From the NCBI GenBank assembly GCA_017302835.1, contig JAFLCC010000017.1, positions 1-63,198 on the forward strand: a stretch of 63,198 nt of DNA, written 5' to 3'. This DNA comes from Deltaproteobacteria bacterium (GTDB lineage Bacteria > Bdellovibrionota > Bdellovibrionia > Bdellovibrionales > Bdellovibrionaceae). Positions 42,031 to 52,268 of the stretch are shown in pieces. Both the position numbers and the translations under genes were made by a program. Position 1 is the first letter of the stretch, and each line of letters begins with the position of its first letter. Below the pieces are notes generated by a model. The model worked only from the letters and a program-made list of their open reading frames with translations, searched no databases and was not told where the DNA came from.

Positions 42031-44496
42031 CTAAAAACTTTTCATTTCGATAAGCTGAGGATGGTACTCTTTCCTTCCCATAAATTCATCTTCATCATAG
42101 TCATCAACCAAAATCACATCGTACCTAATGGCATCGGATTCTTTAATTAATTTAAGTTCATCCTCACTGATAACATTTTTAGCCCGAGCCTCTTCTAGAA
42201 TTTCGTATATTTTCTTCCTAGGTAGGATCTTATCTTTGATCGCTTTTTTAATTTTCTTTTCTGCATTTTCAGCTTTTATTGAAACTCTAAAAGCATTCTC
42301 AAGACGAGCTAACTGCTGAGTCATATCGCTTGGCAAATGAATTCCACCCGTAATACGCTGCCTAAACTCACCATCTTGCATCACATCGGTTGAAATATGA
42401 TGAGACCAACCATCACTGGCCTGACTTCCCACAGAATTAATCCGCGACCAAGCTCCCACCCATCCTTTTAAAAACCATCGCAATCCTGGGATTTTCAAAT
42501 TATCAAAAATCCCATCAAAAGCTTCTTGAATTTTAGCTAAACCATATTTTAAGTTATAATGAACGACAGCTAAATCTTCTTTATTTCGACCTTCAGCTTC
42601 AAAACGGCGTAGGATACATGTCATGATATACATATGTGCCAACACATCTGCGAATCGACCAGTTAGCTTCTCGCGCAGCTTTAGGGCTCCTCCAAGGGAT
42701 CCCATGGCCACATCCGACAGGATTGCAAAACTTGCCGAAACCCATTGCAGTCTTCTAAAATAAACACGCAGTTGAGGATGACAATCGGGTGAATTAGCAA
42801 GATAACCACGAGTCAATGACAACAAGATGCTTCGACAAAGATTTCTGACCACATGGCCCACATGACCCCAAAAAGCGGTATCAAAACCATTTAAATCATT
42901 AGCCTCTAAGGTCTTCACCTCATTGTAAGCAAAAGGATGGGCTCTCAATGCCCCCTGGCCAAAAATAATCAAGGTTCTTGTTAAAATATTAGCCCCTTCC
43001 ACCGTAATCCCAATGGGAGTCGCTACATAAATTTCACCAATAAGATTTCGTGGGCCCAAGGAAATTCCAGAGCCACCCATCACGTCCATGCCATCATTAA
43101 CAACTGACCTGCCTAACTCCGTTGAATAATACTTTTGAATGGCTGTGATCACCGGTGGCTTTATTCCTTTATCAAGAGCTCCAACGGTAAATTTCCTCAT
43201 AGCCTCCAGTGCATATGTTTTCGCCGTGATCCTGGCCAAAGGCTCTTCAATACCTTCAAATTTTCCAATGCTCACACCAAATTGTCTTCGCACCACAGAA
43301 TGTGCTGAAACCACTCTGGCAATCAGTTTAGAACCTCCTGTTGCTTGGGCGGGCAAACTGATACCTCTTCCAGCAGCAAGACACTCCATCAACATTTTCC
43401 AACCTTCGCCACAGCCAGCAGCCCCACCCACAACCGCGTCGACATCGACAATCACATCATGACCTTGGGTAGGACAATTATGAAATGGAATGGATAAAGG
43501 ATCATGCCTTCGGCCAATGACGACGCCCGGAGTATTTGAAGGGATCAAGGCACAAGTAATTCCTAGATCTTCTCCTTTTCCTAAAATATTTCCCGGATCC
43601 CTGAGCTTAAACGCCAGACCAATCACTGTTGAAATCGATGCCAAGGTGATCCATCTTTTGTTCCAATTTAGCTTGATCTTTATTTTTCCCTGAGCGTCTT
43701 TAAAAATCACTCCACTTGAAGTGATGCTACCAGCATCAGAACCCGCCAAGGGTTCCGTTAAGCCAAAGCATGGCATGTCTGTCCCGACGGCTAATCGAGG
43801 TAGGTAATAATTTTTCTGCTGATCCGTTCCGTAATGGACAAGCAGCTCCGCAGGCCCCAGCGAATTAGGAACCATCACCGAAATCGTTGCAGGTAGCGAT
43901 CTTGAAGACAACTTCATAATCACTTCCGAGTGACAGAGCGCCGAAAAACCCAGCCCACCATACTCTTTTGGGATAATCATCCCCAGAAATTTTTCATGCT
44001 TAATAAAATCCCAGACTTCCTTAGGCATTTCACGATCGCGCCAAATTTTCCAAGGTTGGAGCATTTTACAAAGCTGCTCAACAGGCCCGTCAATAAATGC
44101 TTTTTCTTCACTTGTTAGATCTGGATAAGACTCTTTCATCAGATTTTCAAAATTTGGTTTTCCCGAAAACAAATCTTTTTCAATCCAAACAACTCCCGCA
44201 TCCAGAGCGATTCTCTCTGTTTCTGAAATTTTAGGGATAAAATCAAATTTTTTAAATAACTTCACCACCAAGGCGGTTACTGTGTGCGTGCGAACGGGTT
44301 TTAAAACAAACACTAATAAAAGAATCACTGCCACAACCAAGGACCACAGGGGCAACCCCAGACCCACCATGTAAATCAAAATAGCTAGGGACCACAAAAT
44401 CATGGGTGCCCCCACGTATCCCAACATCAGCGCTGCTAACAGTCCTACAAGCAAACTCCAGCCCATAAAGGCTTGCAAAAAACCAAATGCCTCCAT
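42031..44496 (-). CDS. fadE: Acyl-CoA dehydrogenase, FadE type
   Basis: 821 residues, close to the 814 of Escherichia coli FadE and clearly longer than ordinary acyl-CoA dehydrogenases. N-terminal hydrophobic helices (about 10-65) suit membrane association. The dehydrogenase core includes FGLTEPLAGSDAGS (FAD/substrate site), RWITLASIS, and GGSGISLGPRNLIGEIY. The C-terminal extension (about 560-821) corresponds to the FadE-specific DUF1974 region. It catalyses the first step of fatty-acid beta-oxidation, FAD-dependent introduction of the trans-2 double bond in acyl-CoA. No other beta-oxidation gene is adjacent. The symbol is given by architecture, not by alignment. Confidence 0.88.
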   Translation of the reverse strand: MEAFGFLQAFMGWSLLVGLLAALMLGYVGAPMILWSLAILIYMVGLGLPLWSLVVAVILLLVFVLKPVRTHTVTALVVKLFKKFDFIPKISETERIALDAGVVWIEKDLFSGKPNFENLMKESYPDLTSEEKAFIDGPVEQLCKMLQPWKIWRDREMPKEVWDFIKHEKFLGMIIPKEYGGLGFSALCHSEVIMKLSSRSLPATISVMVPNSLGPAELLVHYGTDQQKNYYLPRLAVGTDMPCFGLTEPLAGSDAGSITSSGVIFKDAQGKIKIKLNWNKRWITLASISTVIGLAFKLRDPGNILGKGEDLGITCALIPSNTPGVVIGRRHDPLSIPFHNCPTQGHDVIVDVDAVVGGAAGCGEGWKMLMECLAAGRGISLPAQATGGSKLIARVVSAHSVVRRQFGVSIGKFEGIEEPLARITAKTYALEAMRKFTVGALDKGIKPPVITAIQKYYSTELGRSVVNDGMDVMGGSGISLGPRNLIGEIYVATPIGITVEGANILTRTLIIFGQGALRAHPFAYNEVKTLEANDLNGFDTAFWGHVGHVVRNLCRSILLSLTRGYLANSPDCHPQLRVYFRRLQWVSASFAILSDVAMGSLGGALKLREKLTGRFADVLAHMYIMTCILRRFEAEGRNKEDLAVVHYNLKYGLAKIQEAFDGIFDNLKIPGLRWFLKGWVGAWSRINSVGSQASDGWSHHISTDVMQDGEFRQRITGGIHLPSDMTQQLARLENAFRVSIKAENAEKKIKKAIKDKILPRKKIYEILEEARAKNVISEDELKLIKESDAIRYDVILVDDYDEDEFMGRKEYHPQLIEMKSF

Positions 44497-44611
44497 AAAG
44501 AATCCTTTCTTTTGAATTCACAAATAAAATTCACAAATTAATACAGCTATGTGGTATTAAAACTCTTAAATTCTTCTGAAGCAAGCCCGATTTAAAAATT
44601 ATTTGGGCCCT

Positions 44612-44872
44612 TTATTTAGATTCAGGAGTTTGTTGTGGTTCTGGTGACTTGACCGCAGGTGCTGCTGGTTCTGCAGGCAAATTGCTTTCAACTGGCTGAG
44701 CCATTTGCTCTTGTGAAGGTTGTTGCTCTACGGGGGCTGACCCTGCTGGCGCCTGCTCCGAAGTCGCTGCCGGCGTTTCTTCGTTTTTGATCTCTTCGGG
44801 TTTGTTTTTAGAACAAGTAAAACCTGTTGCAAAAGAAAGCGCGATCAATGAAGCCATAACTAGTAATTTCAT
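44612..44872 (-). CDS. Small proline/glutamate-rich lipoprotein
   Basis: 86 residues: a short signal peptide with Cys 20 in a slightly atypical lipobox (GFTC), then a mature part made almost wholly of Pro, Glu, Gln, Ala and Ser (APAGSAPVEQQPSQEQ). It cannot fold conventionally and is probably a flexible spacer or surface decoration. Stand-alone gene; AAAGGAAAAAT precedes the ATG. Confidence 0.6.
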   Translation of the reverse strand: MKLLVMASLIALSFATGFTCSKNKPEEIKNEETPAATSEQAPAGSAPVEQQPSQEQMAQPVESNLPAEPAAPAVKSPEPQQTPESK

Positions 44873-45040
44873 ATTTTTCCTTTATCTAAACTAAATATTA
44901 ATTTTGGTTGTCACAATTCTCCGTGTATCAAATCAAAACCTTGATTGATTATCAATCAAATTTTATTTTTAATACACATCACATTAATAACCACTTCCAC
45001 ACTAAATGGAATGCCAACACTAAGAACAACTACAAAAGAA

Positions 45041-45070
45041 AAAGAGCCAATTTTTTTCGATTGGCTCTTT
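45041..45070 (-). terminator. Intrinsic terminator of the chemotaxis receptor gene
   Basis: AAAGAGCCAA (45041-45050) pairs with TTGGCTCTTT (45061-45070), loop of ten. Reading the minus strand, the stem is followed by a T-rich run, as needed to end the transcript coming from the receptor gene at 45221-46909. The other side is also T-rich, so it may work in both directions. The rest of 44873-45220 holds no gene I can support. Confidence 0.7.
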
Positions 45071-45161
45071 TTCTTCTTTTCTTTACTTTTTGTTTTTACG
45101 CTTTATTTTTTATATTTATTTTGAAATTCAAATTACTTATTTTTTCAAATCACTTCCTATT

Positions 45162-45200
45162 TTCTAAATTAAGCTTCTAAATTAAGCTTCTAAATTAAGT
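45162..45200. repeat. Three tandem copies of a 13-bp unit
   Basis: TTCTAAATTAAGC occurs at 45162-45174 and 45175-45187, and a third copy at 45188-45200 differs only in its last base. The array lies 20 bases past the end of the chemotaxis receptor gene and looks like a slippage product. Confidence 0.7.
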
Positions 45201-45220
45201 TGCTATCTCAAGCTACTATC

Positions 45221-46909
45221 TTAAGCCGCAGAATTCTTTCCCTTGGCATGATGATTGACTCTGCCTTGATTCGGAAGTTGATTCTTACCGGAAGAACCTC
45301 CTCTGGAGACATTTTTCCTTTGCTGGTGAAGCCCCTTATTATTCTCAAAATTATCGGCTCGTCTTCCTTGCACGACATAAACTAAATCTTCCACGATTCC
45401 TTTTAAAATAACCGCTTCAGATGAAAGCTGCTGCGCCGAGGTTGAAGCTTCTTGACTGGTAGTCGTGTTTTGCTGATTTACTGTATCTAACTGACCCATG
45501 GCCTTGTTGATCTCTGTCACCCCTTGGGCTTGTTCTTTACTCGCTTGCGAGATTTCTTGAGACAATGTGGAAACCTTAGAAACATTATGAACAATCTCAT
45601 TTAAAACATCAGAACATTGACGAGCCACCCTGACTCCAGACTCCACTTTTCCTTTTCCTTGAGCCACAAGAAGTTCCACTTTTGACTTGGTTTCGTTCAC
45701 AATAAAATCCACTTTGGAAATACTTCCATCTAACATATCGGAGATTTCTTTGGCTGCATTACCACTCATCTGTGCCAAGTTACCTACTTCTTCAGCAACA
45801 ACCGCGAATCCCTTACCGTGCTCTCCTGCCCGCGCAGCTTCCACCGAGGCATTAAAAGATAATAATTTAGTCTGAAACACAATTTCATTGATCACTTTTG
45901 TCTTATTACCAATTTCTTGAATCACTCTGACGATCTCGCCCATCTTTTGATTACTTTCGTTTATCTGTGCCATGATAGATTCATTACTTTGACTGATTTC
46001 ATCCATCGAGGTTAGCATTTGATCAACGGCGATACGGCCCTCTTCAGCCTTTTGCTGAGATTCTGTGGAACTAATGGCAGTCGAATTAGCACTCTCTGCC
46101 GCTTTAGAAATCATCGCGCTAATTTCCTCTAAGGAGGCCGCCGTTTCCTCTAGAGACGAAGACTGCTCTGTGGCCGCCTCGGAAACGCTCATAGATGATT
46201 GTGAAACATGGGTCGCCACTTCGGCTACTTTTTCAGAAGTACTTTGCAACGAAGCAATCGAGGTATTGATCGGATTCACAATTTTCGAAATTAGAAACGT
46301 AAAAATCAATATCGATAGCAATCCCACAACTCCTGAAACCACGACAGTGGTCCAAAATAAAGTTCTCATGCTCTTAATGCCATCAAGCGATTGATCTTTA
46401 TTTTCTTTCTCAACTTGATCTAATAGGGCGTTCAAAGGCTCCAAGGCTCCACGGTCAATTCCCTTGACAGCTTCATCTGCAGATGCCGCATCAAACTTAC
46501 TAGGATTGATAAACTCCGTTCTCGCGGCTTTGTACTTTGACTCCAATTCCTTGATCTTAGAATTAAAGCTATCTAACTGAGATAAGTGCGCCTTATCTGT
46601 TTTTCCTCTAAGGGTGTTTACTTTTTCATAAATACTCACCAGGGCTTTATCAAAGGCATTTGCATGTTTATCATAGGCTTCTTTTTTACTGCCTCGTAAC
46701 AAGGTGTTTTTCCATTCCTGTATCATGTGACTAAAATCCTTTTGAATGGAAGCCACAGAGTCCGAAAACTCTAAGCCTTCTTGAGTGTCTTTGGCAGACT
46801 CCAATGCTTGATGATAGGATCTATACAATCCAAAAACGCCCACAGCTATTGATAAGACAATCGCTACAATTAAACTAAACAAGATTTTGGCTTTAAATGA
46901 CTTGACCAT
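45221..46909 (-). CDS. Methyl-accepting chemotaxis protein
   Basis: 562 residues. TM1 at about 7-27, a four-helix periplasmic sensor of about 160 residues, and TM2 at about 192-213, then a short HAMP-like stretch and a long helical hairpin. The conserved tip reads [29 protein letters not shown], the CheA/CheW contact. Glu/Gln-rich flanks ([17 protein letters not shown]) are likely methylation sites. The C-terminus carries a basic, Asn/Gln/Gly-rich tail without the usual CheR-binding pentapeptide. The ligand is unknown. Divergent from the ExbB operon. Confidence 0.92.
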   Translation of the reverse strand: MVKSFKAKILFSLIVAIVLSIAVGVFGLYRSYHQALESAKDTQEGLEFSDSVASIQKDFSHMIQEWKNTLLRGSKKEAYDKHANAFDKALVSIYEKVNTLRGKTDKAHLSQLDSFNSKIKELESKYKAARTEFINPSKFDAASADEAVKGIDRGALEPLNALLDQVEKENKDQSLDGIKSMRTLFWTTVVVSGVVGLLSILIFTFLISKIVNPINTSIASLQSTSEKVAEVATHVSQSSMSVSEAATEQSSSLEETAASLEEISAMISKAAESANSTAISSTESQQKAEEGRIAVDQMLTSMDEISQSNESIMAQINESNQKMGEIVRVIQEIGNKTKVINEIVFQTKLLSFNASVEAARAGEHGKGFAVVAEEVGNLAQMSGNAAKEISDMLDGSISKVDFIVNETKSKVELLVAQGKGKVESGVRVARQCSDVLNEIVHNVSKVSTLSQEISQASKEQAQGVTEINKAMGQLDTVNQQNTTTSQEASTSAQQLSSEAVILKGIVEDLVYVVQGRRADNFENNKGLHQQRKNVSRGGSSGKNQLPNQGRVNHHAKGKNSAA

Positions 46910-47074
46910 GAGATACCCCTCTGATTGATTTTCTTTTGTTTTAGACTTAGCAAAATGAGGATCGACATATTATTTTTTATCTTGAGACCTATTTTAATTT
47001 AGTTCTATCTTCCAACTATCCTTCAATAGAAATAACAATTATTGTTTTGTTTTTGCCAGAATTTGTCTTAACTT

Positions 47075-47107
47075 TTGACAAGTTGATGAAAATTTCAATT
47101 TTATAAT
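47075..47107 (+). promoter_or_regulatory. Possible promoter of the ExbB/ExbD operon
   Basis: TTGACA at 47075-47080 and TATAAT at 47102-47107 are perfect sigma-70 boxes but are 21 bases apart, longer than the normal 16-18. They lie about 115 bases upstream of the ExbB start in the 313-bp divergent spacer between the chemotaxis receptor and this operon; nothing else recognisable is in that spacer. Confidence 0.35.
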
Positions 47108-47222
47108 GACTCTACCCACTTTAAATTGATCTTGCTGATGCACTGGACTTGGCCCATGGCTTGCTGACTTTTATGGCGCTAACTGTTTTTTTAACCCTAA
47201 TTTGTTTTTTAAAGAGGTACGT

Positions 47223-47927
47223 ATGGGATTTTTTTCCAATTTATTTCAAGCTTTTTCCCATGGTGGATTTGTCATGTGGATTATTTTTTTCGGTCAAATC
47301 TTTTCTATAGCGATCATTGTTGAAAGAATTTACGTTCTTTTTCTCTCTCGATCTCTGAACAACAGAAATATGGCTCTCCAATTTGAGGAAGATATTAAAA
47401 AAGGAAACCTTGATACCGTTCTCTCTAAGGCCAAGTCCCTTTCTAAAAAAGACTATGCCCTTGGAAAAGCTATTGTTGCAGGGACTCAAGCCGCCGTTCA
47501 CCGAGGCGGCAGCCAAGAGATTCAATCAAAGATGGATGAGGTCTTACTTTCAGAGACCTCTCAAGTTGAAAAGCGTACTGGTTTTCTGGCGGCCATTGGT
47601 AACATCGCCACCCTAGCAGGTCTCTTAGGAACGATCATGGGTCTTATTGATTCTTTTTCTGCTGTAGCCAACAGCAATCCTATAGAAAAAGCGGCACTCC
47701 TATCTAACGGTATTTCAATGGCCATGTATGCGACAGCCTATGGATTGTTGGTTGCTATTCCTGCCCTCGTTATGTTTGCCGTCTTACAAAACAGAGCTCA
47801 ATCCCTGACGGAAGATTTAAACCAAACAGCCTTAATGGTCTATAATTGGTTAACCTATAGTTACGAACCTGTTTCTAAAAAAATCCCTCGTACTTTTGAT
47901 TACCGTCAAGCTGATTTTCATGAATAA
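47223..47927 (+). CDS. ExbB/TolQ/AglR-type proton-channel protein
   Basis: 234 residues from the ATG at 47223, with AAAGAGGTACGT upstream; a TTG reading 7 codons earlier is less likely. TM1 at about 12-33 (FVMWIIFFGQIFSIAIIVERIYVLF), a cytoplasmic loop, then TM2/TM3 in LAAIGNIATLAGLLGTIMGLIDSF and GISMAMYATAYGLLVAIPALVMFAVL, the classical MotA/TolQ/ExbB pore helices. With the two ExbD-like products it should form a proton-driven motor. First gene of a ten-gene operon; in gliding myxobacteria the equivalent channel is AglR, which is an analogy only. Confidence 0.9.
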   Translation: MGFFSNLFQAFSHGGFVMWIIFFGQIFSIAIIVERIYVLFLSRSLNNRNMALQFEEDIKKGNLDTVLSKAKSLSKKDYALGKAIVAGTQAAVHRGGSQEIQSKMDEVLLSETSQVEKRTGFLAAIGNIATLAGLLGTIMGLIDSFSAVANSNPIEKAALLSNGISMAMYATAYGLLVAIPALVMFAVLQNRAQSLTEDLNQTALMVYNWLTYSYEPVSKKIPRTFDYRQADFHE

Positions 47928-47951
47928 AAGAAATTAGGATAGGAGGTATTT

Positions 47952-48443
47952 ATGGGAATGTCTGGTCAGTCTTACTCTAAGAAAGATTTGAATTTTGAAC
48001 TTAATTTACTTCCTGTATTTGACATCCTTTCTGTATGTATCTGTTTTTTATTGATGACCGTGGTGTGGGTGGAGATCAGGTCCCTTGAAACAAAGCAAGT
48101 GATTGGTAGCCAAGGCCTGGCAGAGACGGAAACGAGAGAAAGCCTCTGGATTAGCTTGGATCAGGAAAACAACCTCACTCTGAACCTGCAATCGCCAAAA
48201 AAATTACAAGACGGCACCTCTTCCCCTTCGGCCTCTACCTCTAGAAAATCTTATTCCTTGATGGCGGCGAAAGGTCAAATTGACTGGAACAAGATGAGTT
48301 TGTATTTAAAATCGATTGCCAATAACAAAATCGAAATCGCGCAACTTCTTCCAACAAAAAAAACCAAGTACGATGAAATCATCAAGCTTATGGATCTTCT
48401 AAAACAAAATGGCTTTAAGGATATTGGTTTATCACCTATATAG
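47952..48443 (+). CDS. ExbD/TolR-like stator protein, copy 1
   Basis: 163 residues. One N-terminal membrane helix (LLPVFDILSVCICFLLMTVVWV, about 17-38) contains the Asp expected to carry protons, followed by a periplasmic domain that ends KYDEIIKLMDLLKQNGFKDIGLSPI, the usual ExbD C-terminal helix-strand. AGGAGG lies 5 bases before the ATG. With the second ExbD copy it gives a two-TolR arrangement like AglQ/AglS beside AglR. Confidence 0.88.
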   Translation: MGMSGQSYSKKDLNFELNLLPVFDILSVCICFLLMTVVWVEIRSLETKQVIGSQGLAETETRESLWISLDQENNLTLNLQSPKKLQDGTSSPSASTSRKSYSLMAAKGQIDWNKMSLYLKSIANNKIEIAQLLPTKKTKYDEIIKLMDLLKQNGFKDIGLSPI

Positions 48444-48472
48444 TTGCAACTAAATGAAGGAAATGAACTTAC

Positions 48473-48949
48473 ATGAAAGCAAGTGTTTTAAAAAACCAAA
48501 TAATAAACAGCCCGCTTCAACTGCAAAAGCGAATTCAAGCCTCTGGAGCTTCCCCTAAAGGTAAAAGCCTCTCCTTTGTGATGAACTTAACAACACTCAT
48601 TGATGCTTTTTGTATTTTAGTCATTTTTTTACTTTCCAACATGAACGGACAGCTACAACATTTTCAATTGGGAAAAAGTTTGATTCTACCCTCCGCTATG
48701 AAAACGGAAGTTTTAAGCCCCGGTGTTCAAATCAAATTTGAAAAGGAGTCGCTTTTTGTAGATGAGAAAGCGACCTCCTTTGAGGACTTAACAAAAAAAC
48801 TCATCGCTCTCAAGGCTGAGAACAAAAATCATTTAGTGATTCAAGCGGATCGAAATTCTGATTTTGAAAAAATAAGCTTGTTGCTTAGGGCTGGCGGACA
48901 AGCTGGTTTTGATAAGTATTCTTTTGCCGTCCTCCCAGGATTCAAATGA
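48473..48949 (+). CDS. ExbD/TolR-like stator protein, copy 2
   Basis: 158 residues. An extended basic N-terminus (about 1-35) precedes one membrane helix MNLTTLIDAFCILVIFLLSN with its conserved Asp, then a periplasmic ExbD fold (VQIKFEKESLFVDEKATSFEDLTKKLIALKAENKNHLVIQADRN). Ends with the normal motif KYSFAVLPG. Its stop overlaps the next start by four bases (ATGA), showing translational coupling to the TPR gene. Confidence 0.88.
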   Translation: MKASVLKNQIINSPLQLQKRIQASGASPKGKSLSFVMNLTTLIDAFCILVIFLLSNMNGQLQHFQLGKSLILPSAMKTEVLSPGVQIKFEKESLFVDEKATSFEDLTKKLIALKAENKNHLVIQADRNSDFEKISLLLRAGGQAGFDKYSFAVLPGFK

Positions 48950-51900
48950 GAAGTTTTATGTTACGTCTTTTGTCTGCCATTCTTTCTTTAAGTTTGCTTT
49001 CTGGCGGGGCAGCCCAAGCCGAAAAGATGAGCCTGACCGTCCATGATTCTCTGATTGAGAAACTAGAATCTGTTCTCAATCCTCCTCTTAAAGACAGCAT
49101 GTTAGAACAAACTCAATTATATTTGCGACTGGCTGATCTCTATGCAGAAAGAGCCAGATTATTAGGTCTGGAAAAGGATGGACAAGGTGCTCTTTTAAAC
49201 AAGACAAAAATCGATCTCGATAGAACCAAGTCCTTGGGTATTTATTCCCGATTACTTCATAAAAAATCCGCATTTACTGTTGAAAAATGGGGCCATATTC
49301 ACTTACAAATTGCGCATTTAAATTTGATCCAAAATCAGGAAGCCAAAGCCATCAGTACTTACTTTCGTATTTTAAACCATAAACAAAATTTTGATGGGCA
49401 AACTATTTTCACTGCCAATGTCCAGCTTGGTGATCTTTCCTTTTATAAGGGAGATTATAAAAAAGCTAAAATTTATTTTACAAATTCACTTAAAGAATCA
49501 CAAGGATTGTTATTAGGTTCAAATCAGGTGAGTTTAGCTCAAACAAGCTCCGCCCGAAGGGCTTATGCAGCCTACCGAGCCGCTTGGTGCGATTTTAATT
49601 TAGGACAAGCTCAAATGGCTAAGCAAAGCCTGATTCAACTTCTAAAAAATATATCTACGACATCAACTAAGAACCAAAGCTTTCACGAAGATGTCTCCAG
49701 AGATTTGGCTACTTTTATGGCCACTTTAGATGTTTCCGAGTCAGAGATTGAACTGCTTGAAAACTTAAGCCCCCAACCCGCTAAGCAAAAAAATTTGATT
49801 TATTTGGCTAACGAGTTAGAAAGAACAGGAAAGAAAAAAAGTGCCCTTCTTGTTTGGAAAAAAGTGGAAAACAAAAACCCACAGATTGAAGATAGAATCG
49901 CAGGACAATTGCGAGTGACTCGGATTGAGTATGACCTGGGCCGCAAAGATAAATTAATCCTTGAATTGGACAAAACGATCCACCTTCTTCAAGAACCAAA
50001 ATCAAAAGAATTACCAGAAAGTTCTGAAAATCAAAAAAAATTAAAATCCCTTCTCGCTGAGTGGGCCAAAGCGGAAACACAACATCCCTCCTTAGAGCTT
50101 ATCAAGGCCAATCAGCTTTTTACAAAAGCTTTTCCTGACTATGAAATCAGTTTTTGGATCGGACAAACATCCTTAAAAAGAAAAAACTATCTAGAAGCCA
50201 TTCAAGCCTTTAAAGATGCAGCCACTTTACTTTCCTCTGTTCCAACCTCTGTTCCTAAAAATCCAAGACTTTCTCGTTTATTTGAAGACGCACTCTTAGG
50301 AAACATCGAAGCCTCAGAAAAATTAAACTCAACGGATCTCAAATTAGAGGCTTATACATTTTATCTAGAGCTAAATCCAAACGGAGAAAAACTCTATTCC
50401 GTAAAATATCAAATGGCCCATGGGTATTATGAAGCCAATAATTTTCAAAAATCTCTTACCTTATTTAAAGAAATTTCCTTAGACAAACAAGCACCCTATT
50501 CCCTTAGGGACACATCTGCTGAATTAAGTATCGATAGCGCGGTTCTTCTTAAAGATGAAGTTCAAATTGAAAAGGACGCACTTTTGTTTTCACAAGTTTT
50601 TACAAAAAAATCAGACTATTATCTTACGCTTTGGCGCAAATCCATTCTCAACCAAAGCGCCAAATTGTTAAACGATGCTTCCACATCATCAAGCTCCCTC
50701 GAAAAACTCTCTGACAAACTAAATGCTCTCGATCTGCACTCGTGGCCAACCGCAGATCTAAAGAAGACCCTACAGCATCAAACTTCCCTAGGCTTGAAGT
50801 TAAACCGTCTTGACCTCATCCTCAACTCATCACAAAAATTATTAAAGGTCCCTCAACTATCCTTGTCTGAGATAAACTCTGCATTCACCCAAATAGCCTG
50901 GGTCTACGAAATGAAAATGGATTTTCCCATGGCTATTTTTTATTCACGTAAAATTACCCCAACGACAAAGAATAGAGCGGACCATTTTTATAAACTAGCG
51001 CTCTTATCTGAATTAGCCGGAGTCGATCCTACCCCAGACTACCTTCAATTTATAGCTAGCTCCAAAGATCCTTCAAAGAAGCAATTGGCTATTTACAAAA
51101 TTGTTTTAATTTCTAAAAATCCAAAAAGTGTCTTTTTAAAATATCAAAATATTTTAAGGTCCAATTTTATTGTTTACGCTGCTGCAGGAACTTTTGTTTT
51201 TGAAAAAACAAAAGACGATTTATTTGCAAAAAAATTACTTAATTCAACCAAAGTTAAAAACACCTTTGAAGGCCAACTATTAACTCATTATTTAGAGTTC
51301 CAGAAAATGCTTCAAAAACAATCTCATCTCCGCCAAATTCCTATTTCTGGTTCTTCTGGAAGCGCCTTAAAAAGAAATATTTTAGCAAAAGTTTCAGGGC
51401 TAAGCAAAGTTGAAACCCAGATCCAAAAATTAAATCCACGAAAGGATTTTATCTTGCAACTTTTTGGTTTGGTCTATTTAGCTCAAGAAAATTCAAAGCT
51501 AGCCACAGATATTCTTTCACTGCCAATTCCCAAGCAATTAAAGCCTTCACAAAAAAAAGAATATCTTGAACAAGTTCAACAGCAAGTTCATCCCTTTCAG
51601 CTGAAGTCAATTTCAATTACGGAAAAAACCCATACTCTCTATCAGGAAGCCATCGCTAAAAATTTATTTAAAGACCTTTTTGACTTGAGTCAGGAAGAAG
51701 GAAAACCAGGTTCTCTGCTTGCTAAAAATCTAGTGCTTCATCTCCAAACTTCCGCTTTGGCCATTGGACTTAAACAGGATCCTTTTATAAGTTTTTCACT
51801 TGAACGACAAAAAATAGTCAATGAAGCCAATGCAAGTAAAAAATTCCTTCTTAAAGATCCATTTAATATCAATGAGTTAGAAAAATTCCGCAACTTACAA

Positions 51901-51978
51901 AAAGCTCTAGGAGATGGCCCCTTAGTTGCTTATCTAGATTCACGACTTGCCTTCCCTACCCCTCAAGGAGCGAAATAA
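48946..51978 (+). CDS. Large periplasmic TPR-repeat protein
   Basis: 1010 residues with a signal peptide (ending GGAAQA/E, about 26). The rest is helical with several TPR-like pairs (for example TANVQLGDLSFYKGDYKKAKIYFTNSL and YQMAHGYYEANNFQKSLTLFKEIS). TPR scaffolds of this size in an ExbB/ExbD operon recall GltD/AgmU-type periplasmic proteins of the gliding machinery. Overlaps both neighbours (ATGA upstream, TAATG downstream). An internal ATG at 48958 is an alternative start. Confidence 0.8.
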   Translation: MRSFMLRLLSAILSLSLLSGGAAQAEKMSLTVHDSLIEKLESVLNPPLKDSMLEQTQLYLRLADLYAERARLLGLEKDGQGALLNKTKIDLDRTKSLGIYSRLLHKKSAFTVEKWGHIHLQIAHLNLIQNQEAKAISTYFRILNHKQNFDGQTIFTANVQLGDLSFYKGDYKKAKIYFTNSLKESQGLLLGSNQVSLAQTSSARRAYAAYRAAWCDFNLGQAQMAKQSLIQLLKNISTTSTKNQSFHEDVSRDLATFMATLDVSESEIELLENLSPQPAKQKNLIYLANELERTGKKKSALLVWKKVENKNPQIEDRIAGQLRVTRIEYDLGRKDKLILELDKTIHLLQEPKSKELPESSENQKKLKSLLAEWAKAETQHPSLELIKANQLFTKAFPDYEISFWIGQTSLKRKNYLEAIQAFKDAATLLSSVPTSVPKNPRLSRLFEDALLGNIEASEKLNSTDLKLEAYTFYLELNPNGEKLYSVKYQMAHGYYEANNFQKSLTLFKEISLDKQAPYSLRDTSAELSIDSAVLLKDEVQIEKDALLFSQVFTKKSDYYLTLWRKSILNQSAKLLNDASTSSSSLEKLSDKLNALDLHSWPTADLKKTLQHQTSLGLKLNRLDLILNSSQKLLKVPQLSLSEINSAFTQIAWVYEMKMDFPMAIFYSRKITPTTKNRADHFYKLALLSELAGVDPTPDYLQFIASSKDPSKKQLAIYKIVLISKNPKSVFLKYQNILRSNFIVYAAAGTFVFEKTKDDLFAKKLLNSTKVKNTFEGQLLTHYLEFQKMLQKQSHLRQIPISGSSGSALKRNILAKVSGLSKVETQIQKLNPRKDFILQLFGLVYLAQENSKLATDILSLPIPKQLKPSQKKEYLEQVQQQVHPFQLKSISITEKTHTLYQEAIAKNLFKDLFDLSQEEGKPGSLLAKNLVLHLQTSALAIGLKQDPFISFSLERQKIVNEANASKKFLLKDPFNINELEKFRNLQKALGDGPLVAYLDSRLAFPTPQGAK

Positions 51979-52265
51979 TGGCGAAAAAAGAAGTAAAACC
52001 TTTGCAAAAACAAAAAGTGATTTTAATTTTTACATTTTTTATTCTCGTATTTTTCTCTTTAACTCTTTTAGCAAAAATAAAAAATAAGAAAACAACTCCT
52101 GCTTTATCTACAGCTATTGATTTTAATGACCAAATGGTTGGGGGTAAGTATCAATCTCCCTTTGAAGCTTTAACCGTCGTAGAAGATGAAAAATCTATCG
52201 ATGACCTTATTGGGGTCCGTAAGAACTTTCAAGATCGTCAACGTCGTTCCAAGGTGATGAGGTAA
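51978..52265 (+). CDS. Small single-pass membrane protein
   Basis: 95 residues: a basic N-terminus, a membrane helix (VILIFTFFILVFFSLTLLA, about 14-32) and a short, charged periplasmic tail ending in RRSKVMR. No family recognised. It is tightly coupled in the operon (one-base overlap with the TPR gene, three bases before the AgmX-type gene), so it is probably a real accessory subunit. Confidence 0.7.
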   Translation: MAKKEVKPLQKQKVILIFTFFILVFFSLTLLAKIKNKKTTPALSTAIDFNDQMVGGKYQSPFEALTVVEDEKSIDDLIGVRKNFQDRQRRSKVMR

Positions 52266-52268
52266 TTC

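Noticed and set aside
44908-45180. Plus-strand ORF of 90 codons
   Set aside because: It runs through the chemoreceptor terminator and the tandem repeats, has no ribosome site and has only low-complexity Phe/Lys/Asn content.
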